Positions 8,515 to 17,324 of a stretch of 64,000 bases of DNA are shown in pieces. This stretch comes from Nonomuraea typhae. Lineage in GTDB: Bacteria; Actinomycetota; Actinomycetes; Streptosporangiales; Streptosporangiaceae. The stretch lies in assembly GCF_009760925.1 (NCBI RefSeq), contig NZ_VRLV01000005.1, positions 248,001 to 312,000 on the forward strand, written 5' to 3'. The notes under the pieces were generated by a model. That model ran no database searches. It saw only the letters and a list, made by a program, of their open reading frames with translations, and was not told the DNA's origin. Position numbers and translations under genes: made by a program. How positions within the stretch are numbered: the first letter of the stretch is position 1; every line of letters starts with the position of its first letter.

Positions 8515-9621
8515 ATGCGCTCGTCCACCCTTTTCCGTCGCATCAACCGCCACCCCGCCGTGCCCCCGCACTCCGCGCGCCAGCTTCCTAAGCCCGTGCG
8601 CCAGGACTGCGTGGCGCCGGTGGACTCCCTCGTCGAGTACGGCGCCTACATAGGGGGCAAGAAGGTCGCCGCCCCCGGCATCGTCGAATCCCTCGAGCTG
8701 GTTCGCGAGCACAACAAGACCGATGCCAACGCGTTCGTCTGGGTCGGCCTGCACGAGCCCGAGGCCCCCGAGGTCGAGTGGCTGGCCGAGGTCTTCGGCC
8801 TGCACCCGCTGGCCGTCGAGGACGCCGTCAAGGCGCACCAGCGGCCCAAGGTGGAGCGCTACGGCGACACGCTGTTCCTGGTGCTCAAGACCATCGCCTA
8901 CCTGGACCACGACGAGCTGACCGCCACCAGCGAGATCATCGCCACCGGCGAGATCATGGTCTTCCTCGGCGCGGACTTCGTGGTGACCGTACGGCACGGC
9001 GAGCACTGCCCGCTGACCGAGGTGCGCGAGAAGCTGGAGGACCGCCCCGACCTCATGGAGCGGGGCCCGGCCGGAGTCGTGCACGCCATCTCCGACTACG
9101 TCGTGGACCGCTACCTTCAGGTCGCCGACCTCATGCACCTGGAGCTGGAAGAGGTCGAGGCCGCCGTCTTCGCCGACGTCAGCTCCCGCGACATCAACCG
9201 GATCTACCAGCTCAAGCGGGAGATGCTGGAGATGAAGCGGGCGGTCACCCCGCTGCAGGCGCCCATGGCGGCGCTGCCCCAGCGGCGGGTGATCCCCTCG
9301 GAGATGCGTGAGTACTTCCGCGACGTCAGCGACCACCTCGCCCGCGTGTGCGAGCAGGTGGAGTCCTCCAACGAACTGGCCAACTCCATCCTCCAGGCCG
9401 CCCTCGCGCGCTCCAACACCCTCGCCAACGAGGACATGCGCAAGATCTCCTCGTGGGTGGCCATCCTGACCGTCCCCACGATGATCGCGGGGATCTACGG
9501 CATGAACTTCGACTTCCTGCCGGGTTCCGACCAGGTCTGGGGCTACCCCGCCATCGTGACCCTCATGCTCGTGGCCTGCACGTTGCTCTGGCGCGGCTTC
9601 CGCCGCAACGGCTGGCTCTAG
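8515..9621 (+). CDS. corA: CorA-family magnesium/cobalt channel
   Basis: Pentameric inner-membrane Mg2+ (and Co2+/Ni2+) uptake channel. The 368-residue protein has a long acidic cytoplasmic domain. Its two C-terminal helices begin with WVAILTVPTMIAGIYGMNF, carrying the GMN selectivity motif at about 330, and end in a basic RRNGWL tail. The ATG at 8515 follows GGAAAGGGA. The first ~35 residues are basic and poorly conserved. It is transcribed alone, divergent from purD, and a structured element upstream may control it. Confidence 0.93.
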   Translation: MRSSTLFRRINRHPAVPPHSARQLPKPVRQDCVAPVDSLVEYGAYIGGKKVAAPGIVESLELVREHNKTDANAFVWVGLHEPEAPEVEWLAEVFGLHPLAVEDAVKAHQRPKVERYGDTLFLVLKTIAYLDHDELTATSEIIATGEIMVFLGADFVVTVRHGEHCPLTEVREKLEDRPDLMERGPAGVVHAISDYVVDRYLQVADLMHLELEEVEAAVFADVSSRDINRIYQLKREMLEMKRAVTPLQAPMAALPQRRVIPSEMREYFRDVSDHLARVCEQVESSNELANSILQAALARSNTLANEDMRKISSWVAILTVPTMIAGIYGMNFDFLPGSDQVWGYPAIVTLMLVACTLLWRGFRRNGWL

Positions 9622-9635
9622 ACTCCGGGCGCTCC

Positions 9636-9652
9636 AGCCGCCTTGAGCGGCT
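9636..9652. terminator. small convergent hairpin between corA and the GDPD gene
   Basis: AGCCGC and GCGGCT pair around a CTTGA loop in the 31-bp gap between the converging genes. It is a weak stem with no T-run and may act for either strand. Confidence 0.35.
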
Positions 9653-10570
9653 TCAGACGCTGACGGGCCTGAGCGGCCGCACCGGCTCAGGCAGGTCCAG
9701 GCCGCGCTCGGCCCACAACTCCCGCATCCTGTCGGGGTAGTCGGTGACCACGCCTGCCACCCCCAGGTCGAGCATGCGCGCGGCCAGGGCGGTGTCGTTG
9801 ACCGTCCAGACCGCCACGTCCAGCCCCGCCTCCGCGCACTGCGCCATCAGCTTCTCGTCCACCATCACGTGCTCGGGGGAGAGCGTGGTGGCGCCGGCCG
9901 CCGCGGCGGTGGCCGGGACGCCGTCGCCCAGGCAGCCGTGCCAGTGGAGGGTGTCGAGCTCGATGAGCGCGAAGCGCCGCGTGCCTGGGGCCTTCTCGGC
10001 GGCGCGGGCGATGATGCGCCAGTCGAAGCTCAGGATCGCCGCGTTGTTCAGCCGGCCGTGCCGTTCGAGCTCGTCGAGCACCAGGTCGGTGAACATCTCC
10101 GGGTCGGGCGTGAGCTCGGGGCGGGTCGGGTTGGACTTCAGCTCCACGTGCAGCCGGACGCCGTCGGCGTCGTAGGCGTTGACCAGGCCGAGGACGGAGC
10201 CCAGCGTCGGCATCCTGGTGTCGGGGACGGCCTTCTGGGTCAGGGCGAACGGGTCGTCGGGGTGGCGCGGCAGCCGTACGCCCACGTCGAGCATGCGGAG
10301 CTGGGCCAGGGTCAGGGCGTTGATGGGCTTGCCCACGTACGGGAAGTCGATGTCGCCGTCGACGAGTGGCCGGGTGTCGGCGCTGGTCACGGCGGAGACG
10401 GTCAGATCGTGGGTGAGGACCAGGCGGCGGTCGGCGGTGAGGGCCACGTCGAACTCCAGGGCGTGAACCCCGAGTCGCATGGTGTTGCTGAGTCCCGGCA
10501 GCGTGTTCTCGGGCCAGAGGCCCCTCGCTCCCCGGTGTCCATGAATCTCGGCGCGCACACCGGGGACCAT
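9653..10570 (-). CDS. glycerophosphodiester phosphodiesterase
   Basis: Hydrolyses glycerophosphodiesters to glycerol-3-phosphate and an alcohol. The TIM-barrel motifs are clear: HGHRGARGLWPENT with the catalytic histidines and metal glutamate, LEFDVALTADRRLVLTHD, HVELKSN, and the C-terminal VWTVND. About 305 residues from the ATG at 10570, whose next residues VPGVRAEIHGHRG lead straight into the domain. An in-frame start at 10627 is possible. There is no signal peptide, so it is probably cytosolic and recycles lipid head groups. The gene stands alone. Confidence 0.92.
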   Translation of the reverse strand: MVPGVRAEIHGHRGARGLWPENTLPGLSNTMRLGVHALEFDVALTADRRLVLTHDLTVSAVTSADTRPLVDGDIDFPYVGKPINALTLAQLRMLDVGVRLPRHPDDPFALTQKAVPDTRMPTLGSVLGLVNAYDADGVRLHVELKSNPTRPELTPDPEMFTDLVLDELERHGRLNNAAILSFDWRIIARAAEKAPGTRRFALIELDTLHWHGCLGDGVPATAAAAGATTLSPEHVMVDEKLMAQCAEAGLDVAVWTVNDTALAARMLDLGVAGVVTDYPDRMRELWAERGLDLPEPVRPLRPVSV

Positions 10571-10678
10571 ACCGTCCGGGTGCCGCTGGTCAGGGATGCC
10601 ACGCCGCTCCGGTGAGATTGCTCGCACCCGAATAATTGGGAGGAGATAAGTGGATATATCGTCCTAAGCTGGTCTGTC

Positions 10679-11305
10679 ATGAGCGTAGACATCGTACGCG
10701 CCTGGGTACGGGGCTGGGCCGTGTCACGCGATACACAACCGCCGGTCGAGGAGTTCTGGGGGCTCCGCGTCGACGTCGGTCTCCCCGGGCACCTGGTCCG
10801 CCACATCCTTCCCGACGCATCACCGGCCGTCCTGCGCCACCTCGCCGGGACCCTCGACACCCCGGGCACCTGGCTCAAGGTGTGCGCGCCGGCCGAGCAG
10901 GTGACGCCCTCGCTCACCCCTGCCTGGGCGGTCCAGCAGCCCGAGTTCATGATGACCGCGCCGCTGCGCCGTACCCGGGCGACGGCGCCCGACGGCTACA
11001 CGCTCGCCGTCATCCAGCGCGGCCAGGTCGTCACCGCCCGCCTGCTGACCGCCGACGGCGAGATGGCCGCCCGCGGGCAGATCGCCCTCACCGGCGCCAC
11101 CGGCGTGGTCGACAAGGTCGAGACCGCCGCCGCGCACCGCCGCCGCGGGCTCGGCAGCGTCGTGATGACGGCCCTGTCCACGGCGGCGGCCGAGCGGGGC
11201 GCCACGACCGGCGTCCTGCTGGCCACCGCCGACGGCAAGGCCCTCTACACCACGCTCGGCTGGCAGCAGCACACCGTCGTGACCCCCGCCGTCGTCGCCA
11301 CCTGA
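10679..11305 (+). CDS. GNAT-family N-acetyltransferase
   Basis: A 208-residue protein whose C-terminal half is a GNAT domain: the acetyl-CoA loop is AAAHRRRGLGSVVM (about 155-168), followed by GVLLATADGKALYTTLGW, the usual last strands. The N-terminal half is a less conserved region that may bind the substrate. The substrate is unknown. It stops 8 bp before the convergent oxidoreductase gene. Confidence 0.8.
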   Translation: MSVDIVRAWVRGWAVSRDTQPPVEEFWGLRVDVGLPGHLVRHILPDASPAVLRHLAGTLDTPGTWLKVCAPAEQVTPSLTPAWAVQQPEFMMTAPLRRTRATAPDGYTLAVIQRGQVVTARLLTADGEMAARGQIALTGATGVVDKVETAAAHRRRGLGSVVMTALSTAAAERGATTGVLLATADGKALYTTLGWQQHTVVTPAVVAT

Positions 11306-11313
11306 CCGCGGCA

Positions 11314-12309
11314 CTACAGCTTGACCAGCATCTTGCCGACGTTTCCGCCGCTGAGGACGTCCAGGAACGCCTGGGGCGCCCGCTCCAGGCCCTCGGCCAC
11401 CGTCGTCTCCGCCCGCAGCGAGCCGTCGGCCAGCCAGCCCGCCGCCTTGCCGATCCACTCCGGGAACAGGTGGAGGTAGTAGTTGATCAGCATGCCGCGC
11501 AGCGTGGCGTTCTTGGCCGCCAGCGTGAACAGGTTGGCCGGGCCGGGCACCGGCTCGGTCGCGTTGTAGGCGCTGATCGCGCCCACCATGGCGATCCGGC
11601 CGCCCACGTTGAGCGCGTCGATGGCCGCCACCAGGTGGTCGCCGCCCACGCTGTCCAGGTAGACGTCGATCCCGTCCGGCGCCGCCGCGCGCAACTGCTC
11701 GGCCACCGAGCCCGCCCGGTAGTCGATCGCCACGTCGTAGCCGAAGTCCGTCACCAGCTTCCCGCCCTTCACCGGGCCGCCCGCCGAGCCGATCACCCGG
11801 GCCGCGCCCAGCTTCCTGGCCAGTTGCCCGGCCACGCTGCCCACCGCCCCGGCTGCCGCCGAGACGAAGACCGTGTCGCCCTGCCGTACCGGAGCCACGT
11901 CGGTGAGCGAGGCGTAGGCCGTCAGCCCCGTGGTGCCCAGGACCCCGAGATAGACCTCCGCGGGGGCCAGGGACGGATCCACGACGGTAGCGTGCGGCGC
12001 GTCCACCGCCGCGTACTCCCGCCAGCCCGCGAAGTGCACGACCGTCGCGCCGACCGGGATCTCCCGGGCACGGGAGGCCACCACCTCGCCCACCGCGGAG
12101 CCGTCCAGCGGCCGGCCGATCTCGAAGGGCGGGATGTAGGACTCCTTGTCGTCCATCCGGCCCCGCATGTACGGGTCCACGGACATCCACGTGTTGCGCA
12201 CCAGCACCTGGCCGTCCCCGAGCTGCGGGACGGGGGTGGCGGCCAGGTCGAAGTCGCTCAGGGCCGGCTCGCCGGAGGGGCGGGCGGCCAGGCGGATCTC
12301 GCGGTTCAT
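11314..12309 (-). CDS. NADP-dependent MDR oxidoreductase (leukotriene B4 dehydrogenase/quinone reductase type)
   Basis: Zinc-free medium-chain dehydrogenase of 331 residues. The N-terminal GroES-like domain contains SVDPYMRGRM, the mark of the LTD/PtgR subfamily. The Rossmann domain carries VSAAAGAVGSVAGQLA (about 150-165) for NADPH, and the C-terminus reads GNVGKMLVKL. It likely reduces alpha,beta-unsaturated ketones or quinones. Its ATG (12307-12309) overlaps the TGA of the FMN reductase gene by ATGA, so the two are co-translated. The frame extends much further upstream, but that region is the Arg-rich shadow of the divergent regulator. Confidence 0.93.
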   Translation of the reverse strand: MNREIRLAARPSGEPALSDFDLAATPVPQLGDGQVLVRNTWMSVDPYMRGRMDDKESYIPPFEIGRPLDGSAVGEVVASRAREIPVGATVVHFAGWREYAAVDAPHATVVDPSLAPAEVYLGVLGTTGLTAYASLTDVAPVRQGDTVFVSAAAGAVGSVAGQLARKLGAARVIGSAGGPVKGGKLVTDFGYDVAIDYRAGSVAEQLRAAAPDGIDVYLDSVGGDHLVAAIDALNVGGRIAMVGAISAYNATEPVPGPANLFTLAAKNATLRGMLINYYLHLFPEWIGKAAGWLADGSLRAETTVAEGLERAPQAFLDVLSGGNVGKMLVKL

Positions 12310-12788
12310 GAGGTCTCCTTCAAAGAGTCGAGCAGTCGTTCCGCATCGAGGTCGGACGGGGTTTCGTGGTGGCGGAAGAGCACGGGCTCGCCGGCGTGCA
12401 GCGCGCCGAGGTAGGCGAAGACCGGGCGGAGCTGCTCCACCGCGTGCCGTCCGCCGGACTCCCCGCCGTAGGCGACGAAGGCGACGGGCTTGCCCCGCCA
12501 CTCGTCGCGGTACCAGTCGATGGCGTTCTTGAGCGAGGCGGGGAAGCTCCGGTTGTACTCGGGCGTGACGATCACGAACGCCTCCGCCTGCGCGAGCCAC
12601 GGCCGCAGATCCCGTACGGCCGGCGGCACGCACGCGTCGGTCAGCACGGCCGGCAGCCATGCCTCGGCCAGGTCGATGACGTCGACGTCCAGATCGCCGC
12701 GCCGTACGGCCCGCTCCTGGATCCAGCGGGCGGCCGTGGGGCCGAACCGCCCCTGCCGCACGCTGCCGATGATGATCGCCACTCGCAT
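12306..12788 (-). CDS. NADPH-dependent FMN reductase (flavodoxin-fold)
   Basis: A 160-residue flavodoxin-like reductase. IIGSVRQGRFGPTAA forms the FMN-phosphate loop at the N-terminus. TPEYNRSFPASLKNAIDW is the conserved isoalloxazine-contacting loop, and AYGGESGGRHA follows. It supplies reduced flavin or reduces quinones. The ATG at 12788 is preceded by GGAGAGGAGG on the minus strand. It is first in a two-gene unit with the MDR oxidoreductase, divergent from an AfsR-like regulator. The same arrangement recurs at 50.9-55.9 kb with a degenerate homologue. Confidence 0.93.
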   Translation of the reverse strand: MRVAIIIGSVRQGRFGPTAARWIQERAVRRGDLDVDVIDLAEAWLPAVLTDACVPPAVRDLRPWLAQAEAFVIVTPEYNRSFPASLKNAIDWYRDEWRGKPVAFVAYGGESGGRHAVEQLRPVFAYLGALHAGEPVLFRHHETPSDLDAERLLDSLKETS

Positions 12789-12845
12789 CCCGGCGCCTCC
12801 TCTCCTTGTCGCGGGACCCACTGTGCGCGGCGGCGCGCACGAACG

Positions 12846-12865
12846 GCTGGGGGTCCGCTGGGGGT
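12846..12865. promoter_or_regulatory. direct repeats spaced 11 bp, candidate SARP operator
   Basis: GCTGGGGGT occurs at 12846-12854 and again at 12857-12865, an 11-bp period (one helical turn) just before the GTG start of the AfsR-like gene. SARP regulators bind direct repeats with this periodicity. It lies in the 88-bp divergent gap and could regulate both directions. Confidence 0.4.
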
Positions 12866-12876
12866 AGCGTGACCTG

Positions 12877-15800
12877 GTGCGATTTGGTGTTCTTGGGGCG
12901 CTTTCGGTGTGGGCGGAGGACGGCTCGCCCGTCCGGGTGCCCGAGCTGAAGGTGCGGGCGCTGCTGGCCGATCTGCTCGTTCACGAGGGGCGGCCGGTCT
13001 CCGCCGACCGGCTGGCCGACGACCTGTGGGGCGAGGACCCGCCGGGGAACCCGGCCAACACCCTGCAGACCAAGATCTCGCAGCTCCGGCGGGTCGTCGG
13101 CCGGGACCTCGTCCGCTACGAACCGGCCGGCTACGTGTTGCACGCTCCCGATGTGGACTCCGTGCGGTTCGCCCGGCTGCTCGCCCGCGCCCACGAGGCG
13201 GACGACCTCGGCACGCGGGCCGGGCTGCTGTCCGACGCCCTGTCCCTCTGGCGCGGGCCCGCCTACGCCGACTTCGCCGACGCGGAGTTCATTCGGCCCG
13301 CCGCCGCCCGCCTGGACGAGCAGCGGCTGACCGCACTCGAAGAACACGCCGAGGTACGGCTGGCCCTGGGCGAGCACACCCGGCTGGCCGACGAGCTGTC
13401 GGAACCGGTGGACGAGCATCCGCTGAGGGAACGGCTGCGGGCGGTTCACCTGCGTGCGCTCTACCGGTCGGGGCGGCAGACGGAGGCGCTGGCCGGGTAC
13501 GCCGCGTTGCGGGAACGGCTGGCCGAGGAGCTTGGGGTCGACCCCGGGCCCGAACTGGTCTCGCTGCACCGGGCGATCCTGCGCCAGGACCCCGCCCTGG
13601 CACCGGTACCCGCACCCGCCACCTCCTCTGCTCGGCCGCGCGGCAATCTGCCCGCGCCGCTCACCGGGCTGGTCGGGCGGGATGACGCCCTGGCCGAGGT
13701 GGGGGCGCTGCTCGCGGGCGGGCGGCTGGTCACGCTGACGGGGCCGGGCGGGGTCGGGAAGACGCGGCTGGCGCTCGCCGCGGCCGAGGGGCGGGACGAC
13801 GCCTGGCTGGTGGAGCTGGCCGGGGTGGGTCTGGGCGGCTCGGCGGGTTCGACGGGTTCGACGGGTTCTGCGGGTTCGACGGGTTCGACGGGTTCTGCGG
13901 GTTCTGCGGGTTCGGCGGGTTCTGCGGGTTCGGCGGGTCGTGAGGTGCCTGGGGCCGGGCCGGTGGGCTTCGCGGGGCTGGTTGGGGTGGCCGAGGTGGT
14001 GGCCGAGGCGGTCGGGGTTCGGGACGAGGTGGCTGCCCGGGCCGGGATGCCCGGTGCCGGGTTGCCGCAGCGGCTGGCCGACGCCCTTCGCGGGCGTGAG
14101 CTCCTGCTGATCCTGGACAACTGTGAGCATCTCGTCGAGCCGGTCGCCGAGCTGGCCGGGCTGCTCCTGCGTGCCGCTCCGGGGCTCACGATCCTGGCCA
14201 CCAGCCAGGAGCCGCTGGCCATCCCGGGCGAGTCGGTGTACACGGTGGCGCCGTTGGCCGCGCCGTACGCGCTGAGCCTGTTCGCCGCCAGGGCCGGGGT
14301 CGGGCTGGACGCCGCCGCCACCCCGTACGCCGAGGCGATCTGCCGGCGCCTGGACGGGCTGCCGCTGGCGTTGGAGCTGGCCGCGGCCCGGGTCCGGGCT
14401 CTTGGGGTGCGGGGGGTGGCCGAGCATCTGGACGATCGGTTCCGGCTGCTCGGGGGAACCATGCGCGGGCTGCCCGCCCGGCAGCGCACGCTTCGCGCGG
14501 TGATCGACTGGAGCTGGGAGCAGCTGACCCAGGCGCAGCAGCGGGCGCTCGGCGCCCTGGCCGTTCATCCCGGCGGGTGCACGCCGGAGGCCGCGGGCGT
14601 GCCCGTCGAGCTTGTGGACCAGCTCGTCAACCGGTCGATGGTGGTGGCCGAGCCGCCGCGCTACCGGCTGCTGGAGAGCATCGCCGCCTACTGCCTGGAA
14701 CGGCTGACGCCGGACGATCCCCTGTTCGCCCGGCGCGACGCCTACTATGCCGACCTGGCGGAGCGGGCCCGGCCCCAGTTGTACGGCCATGCCCAGCGTG
14801 AATGGCTGGCCAGGCTCGATGACGAGATGCTGAACCTGCGGGCCGTGGACACCGGTGACCGGCTGGCCTGGTACCTGTACCTGCGGGGCCGTCACACCGA
14901 GGCGCATCGGCTGACGGCGGGGACGGGTTGGGAGCCCGGGTTCGCCATGCTGCTGGGCCTGCCGTACCAGGAAATTTCGGGAAATGACCGGCAGGTGTGG
15001 TTCACCGCGCACGCTTACCTGGGGCTGGGGGACGTGGGCAGGGCCGAGCCGCTGCTCACCGGCGTGCTGGCCGGGTTCCGGGCCTCGGGGGACCGGTGGG
15101 GGGAGGCGGCGGCGCTCATGGGGCGGGCCAAGCTGGCCATCTTCCAGGGGGACCTCGCCCTGGCCGAGCGCAGCGGGACCGAGAGCCTGGACATCTTCAC
15201 CGACCTCGGTGACCAGTGGGGCCGGATGCAGGCCAACGACCAGCTCGGCTACCTGGCCGAGATCACCGGCGACTACGCGCGGGCCGGGGCCCTGCACCGC
15301 GAGGGGCTGCGGATCGCGGAGGACCTGCGGCTGTGGACGGACGCCTCCTACCGGCTGTCCAGCCTGGGGCGGATCGCGCTGCTCACCGGGGACCTGGGGC
15401 GCTCACGGGAGTTCCATGAGCGGGGCATGCGGCTGGCGGCCGAGCAGTCGAACCGGTTCGCCGAGGAGTTCGCCCGGGTCGGGCTTGGATTGGCCGCTCG
15501 CCGGGCCGGGGACCTGGATGAGGCCGAGCGGCTGTTCCTGGCCTCACTGGAGTGGAACCGGCGGCTGGCGGCCGACTACGGGGTGCCCTTCTACGGGGTG
15601 ACGCTGATTCTGGCGGAGCTCGGGTTCGTGGCCGAGCTGCGTGGCCGGGCCGTACGTGCGAGGGAACTGCACGAGGAGGGGCTGAGGGCGGCGCGGGAGC
15701 TCGGGGATCCCCGGTCGGTGGCGCTCGCGCGGGAAGGGCTGGCGGGGGTGGCGGTGCTCGACGGGCTTCCCGAGGAGGCGCTGCGGCTCCTGGAGGAGGC

Positions 15801-15903
15801 GGCCGAGCTGCGGGAGTCGGTGGGCGCGCCCCTGCCTCCGGCCGAACGGGGGGACGTGGAGCGGATCCGGGCGGCCGCCGGGAAGGCGCTCGGCCGATCT
15901 TGA
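12877..15903 (+). CDS. AfsR/SARP-type regulator: wHTH-BTAD-NB-ARC-TPR
   Basis: A 1008-residue STAND-type regulator. An OmpR-like DNA-binding domain (1-90) is followed by a bacterial transcriptional activator domain (95-240). The NB-ARC ATPase has Walker A TGPGGVGKT at about 289-297 and Walker B LLLILDNCEH, and then come TPR-like repeats to the C-terminus. It probably activates the divergent FMN reductase-MDR pair. The GTG at 12877 matches the start of the paralogue at 52924. An 11-unit Ser-Ala/Thr-Gly tract (residues 322-354) is inserted in the NB-ARC domain and is absent from the paralogue. A strong hairpin follows the stop codon. Confidence 0.92.
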   Translation: MRFGVLGALSVWAEDGSPVRVPELKVRALLADLLVHEGRPVSADRLADDLWGEDPPGNPANTLQTKISQLRRVVGRDLVRYEPAGYVLHAPDVDSVRFARLLARAHEADDLGTRAGLLSDALSLWRGPAYADFADAEFIRPAAARLDEQRLTALEEHAEVRLALGEHTRLADELSEPVDEHPLRERLRAVHLRALYRSGRQTEALAGYAALRERLAEELGVDPGPELVSLHRAILRQDPALAPVPAPATSSARPRGNLPAPLTGLVGRDDALAEVGALLAGGRLVTLTGPGGVGKTRLALAAAEGRDDAWLVELAGVGLGGSAGSTGSTGSAGSTGSTGSAGSAGSAGSAGSAGREVPGAGPVGFAGLVGVAEVVAEAVGVRDEVAARAGMPGAGLPQRLADALRGRELLLILDNCEHLVEPVAELAGLLLRAAPGLTILATSQEPLAIPGESVYTVAPLAAPYALSLFAARAGVGLDAAATPYAEAICRRLDGLPLALELAAARVRALGVRGVAEHLDDRFRLLGGTMRGLPARQRTLRAVIDWSWEQLTQAQQRALGALAVHPGGCTPEAAGVPVELVDQLVNRSMVVAEPPRYRLLESIAAYCLERLTPDDPLFARRDAYYADLAERARPQLYGHAQREWLARLDDEMLNLRAVDTGDRLAWYLYLRGRHTEAHRLTAGTGWEPGFAMLLGLPYQEISGNDRQVWFTAHAYLGLGDVGRAEPLLTGVLAGFRASGDRWGEAAALMGRAKLAIFQGDLALAERSGTESLDIFTDLGDQWGRMQANDQLGYLAEITGDYARAGALHREGLRIAEDLRLWTDASYRLSSLGRIALLTGDLGRSREFHERGMRLAAEQSNRFAEEFARVGLGLAARRAGDLDEAERLFLASLEWNRRLAADYGVPFYGVTLILAELGFVAELRGRAVRARELHEEGLRAARELGDPRSVALAREGLAGVAVLDGLPEEALRLLEEAAELRESVGAPLPPAERGDVERIRAAAGKALGRS
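13840..13938 (+). repeat. in-frame 9-nt minisatellite, 11 units
   Basis: Eleven tandem copies of a 9-nt unit (TCG/TCT, GCG/ACG, GGT) encode Ser-Ala/Thr-Gly units inside the NB-ARC domain of the AfsR-like regulator. Because the unit is a multiple of three, copy-number change keeps the frame and varies linker length only. Confidence 0.95.
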
Positions 15904-15906
15904 AGG

Positions 15907-15935
15907 GGCGGGCCGGGGATCTTCCCCGGCCCGCC
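15907..15935. terminator. bidirectional terminator between the regulator gene and purA
   Basis: GGCGGGCCGGGG at 15907-15918 pairs perfectly with CCCCGGCCCGCC at 15924-15935 around a 5-nt loop, between two converging stop codons. Confidence 0.8.
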
Positions 15936-15941
15936 ACACGT

Positions 15942-17225
15942 TCAGACCAGGGAGCGCAGGGAGATGGTCTGGTCGCGGCCCGGGCCGACGCCGATGGCGG
16001 AGATGGGGGCCCCGCTCATCTCCTCCAGCGTCCGCACGTACGCCTGGGCGTTCGGCGGCAGGTCGTCGAACGACTTGGCCCCCGAGATGTCCTCCTGCCA
16101 GCCGGGGAACTCCTCGTAGATCGGCTTGGCGTGGTGGAAGTCGGTCTGGGTCATCGGGATCTCGTCGTGGCGGGTGCCGTCCACGTCGTAGGCCACGCAG
16201 ACCGGGATGCGCTCCAGCCCGGACAGCACGTCGAGCTTGGTGAGGAAGAAGTCGGTGACGCCGTTGATCCGGGTGGCGTAGCGGGCGATGACGGCGTCGA
16301 ACCAGCCGGTGCGGCGGTTGCGGCCGGTGGTGACGCCGTACTCGCCGCCGGTGGTGCGCAGCCACTCGCCCATCTCGTTGTCGAGCTCGGTCGGGAACGG
16401 TCCCGAGCCGACGCGGGTCGTGTACGCCTTGAGGATGCCGATGACCTTCGTCAGCCGGTGCGGCGGGATGCCGGCGCCCGCGCAGGCGCCGCCGCTGGTC
16501 GGGGAGGAGGAGGTCACGAAGGGGTAGGTGCCGTGGTCGATGTCCAGCAGCGTTCCCTGGCCGCCTTCCAGCAGCACGAACTTGCCGTCGTCCAGCGCGC
16601 GCGCGAGCACGAGCGAGGTGTCGGCGATGTGTGGCTTGAGGCGTTCCGCGTACCCGAGGTACTCCTCCAGGACCTGGGCGTGGTCGAGCCCGCGCCGGTT
16701 GTAGATCTTGGTGAGGATCTGGTTCTTCTCGTTGAGCGCGACCTCGATCTTCTGCGCCAGGATGCCGGGGTCGAGCAGGTCCTGGACCCGGATGCCGACC
16801 CGGTAGATCTTGTCGCCGTAGGCCGGGCCGATGCCCCGCCCGGTGGTGCCGATCTTGGCCTTGCCCAGGTAGCGCTCGCTCACTTTGTCCAGGGCCTTGT
16901 GGTGGGGCATGATCAGGTGCGCGTTCGCCGAGATCAGCAGCTTGTCCGCGGACACGCCCCGCTCGGCCAGGGCGTCGATCTCCTCCAGGAGCACGCCCGG
17001 GTCGATCACCACGCCGTTGCCGATGACGGGCACGACGTTGGGCGACAGGATGCCCGTGGGCACCAGGTGCAGCGCGTACTTCTGGTCGCCGATGACGATC
17101 GTGTGGCCCGCGTTGTTGCCGCCCTGGTAGCGGACGACATACTCAACGGCGTCGCCGAGCAGGTCAGTGGCCTTTCCCTTGCCTTCATCGCCCCACTGGG
17201 CACCCAAGACAACGACAGCCGGCAT
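15942..17225 (-). CDS. purA: adenylosuccinate synthetase
   Basis: GTP-dependent ligation of IMP and aspartate, the first step from IMP to AMP. The 427-residue enzyme starts MPAVVVLGAQWGDEGKGKA, which contains the GTP-binding P-loop. It also shows GGNNAGHTIV, the TTGRGIGPAYGDK IMP loop, and TGRNRRTGWFDAV. The length is that of the bacterial housekeeping enzyme. The ATG at 17225 gives the canonical N-terminus; a further in-frame codon at 17237 would only add four residues. A terminator-like hairpin with six T residues lies about 30 nt upstream and may attenuate expression. Confidence 0.97.
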   Translation of the reverse strand: MPAVVVLGAQWGDEGKGKATDLLGDAVEYVVRYQGGNNAGHTIVIGDQKYALHLVPTGILSPNVVPVIGNGVVIDPGVLLEEIDALAERGVSADKLLISANAHLIMPHHKALDKVSERYLGKAKIGTTGRGIGPAYGDKIYRVGIRVQDLLDPGILAQKIEVALNEKNQILTKIYNRRGLDHAQVLEEYLGYAERLKPHIADTSLVLARALDDGKFVLLEGGQGTLLDIDHGTYPFVTSSSPTSGGACAGAGIPPHRLTKVIGILKAYTTRVGSGPFPTELDNEMGEWLRTTGGEYGVTTGRNRRTGWFDAVIARYATRINGVTDFFLTKLDVLSGLERIPVCVAYDVDGTRHDEIPMTQTDFHHAKPIYEEFPGWQEDISGAKSFDDLPPNAQAYVRTLEEMSGAPISAIGVGPGRDQTISLRSLV

Positions 17226-17248
17226 GGTTAACTCCAAAACAACAAAGG

Positions 17249-17278
17249 AAAAAACCCCTGGCGCAACAGCGACAGGGG
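17249..17278 (-). terminator. intrinsic terminator or attenuator upstream of purA
   Basis: On the minus strand CCCCTG (17278-17273) pairs with CAGGGG (17260-17255) around a 12-nt loop and is followed directly by six T residues (17254-17249). This canonical terminator lies between the DUF3151 gene and purA, ending only 24 nt before the purA start codon. It either isolates purA from upstream transcription or serves as a conditional attenuator. Confidence 0.75.
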
Positions 17279-17324
17279 CTCTTGCGTAGCGAGACTACCC
17301 GATTGGGTTATTCGTCCCCAAGGC

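Noticed and set aside
8154..8546. A minus-strand frame across the purD/corA gap
   Set aside because: Runs through both gene starts and a structured intergenic element; no coding character.
13840..13938. Regular repeats considered as a CRISPR array
   Set aside because: The unit is 9 nt without unique spacers and in frame with a coding sequence.
11314..15297. A 1327-codon minus-strand frame covering the AfsR-like gene
   Set aside because: Only its last 331 codons are a real gene (MDR oxidoreductase). The rest is Pro/Gly/Arg-rich with an RTR repeat that is the antisense of the minisatellite; the plus strand has the true domains.
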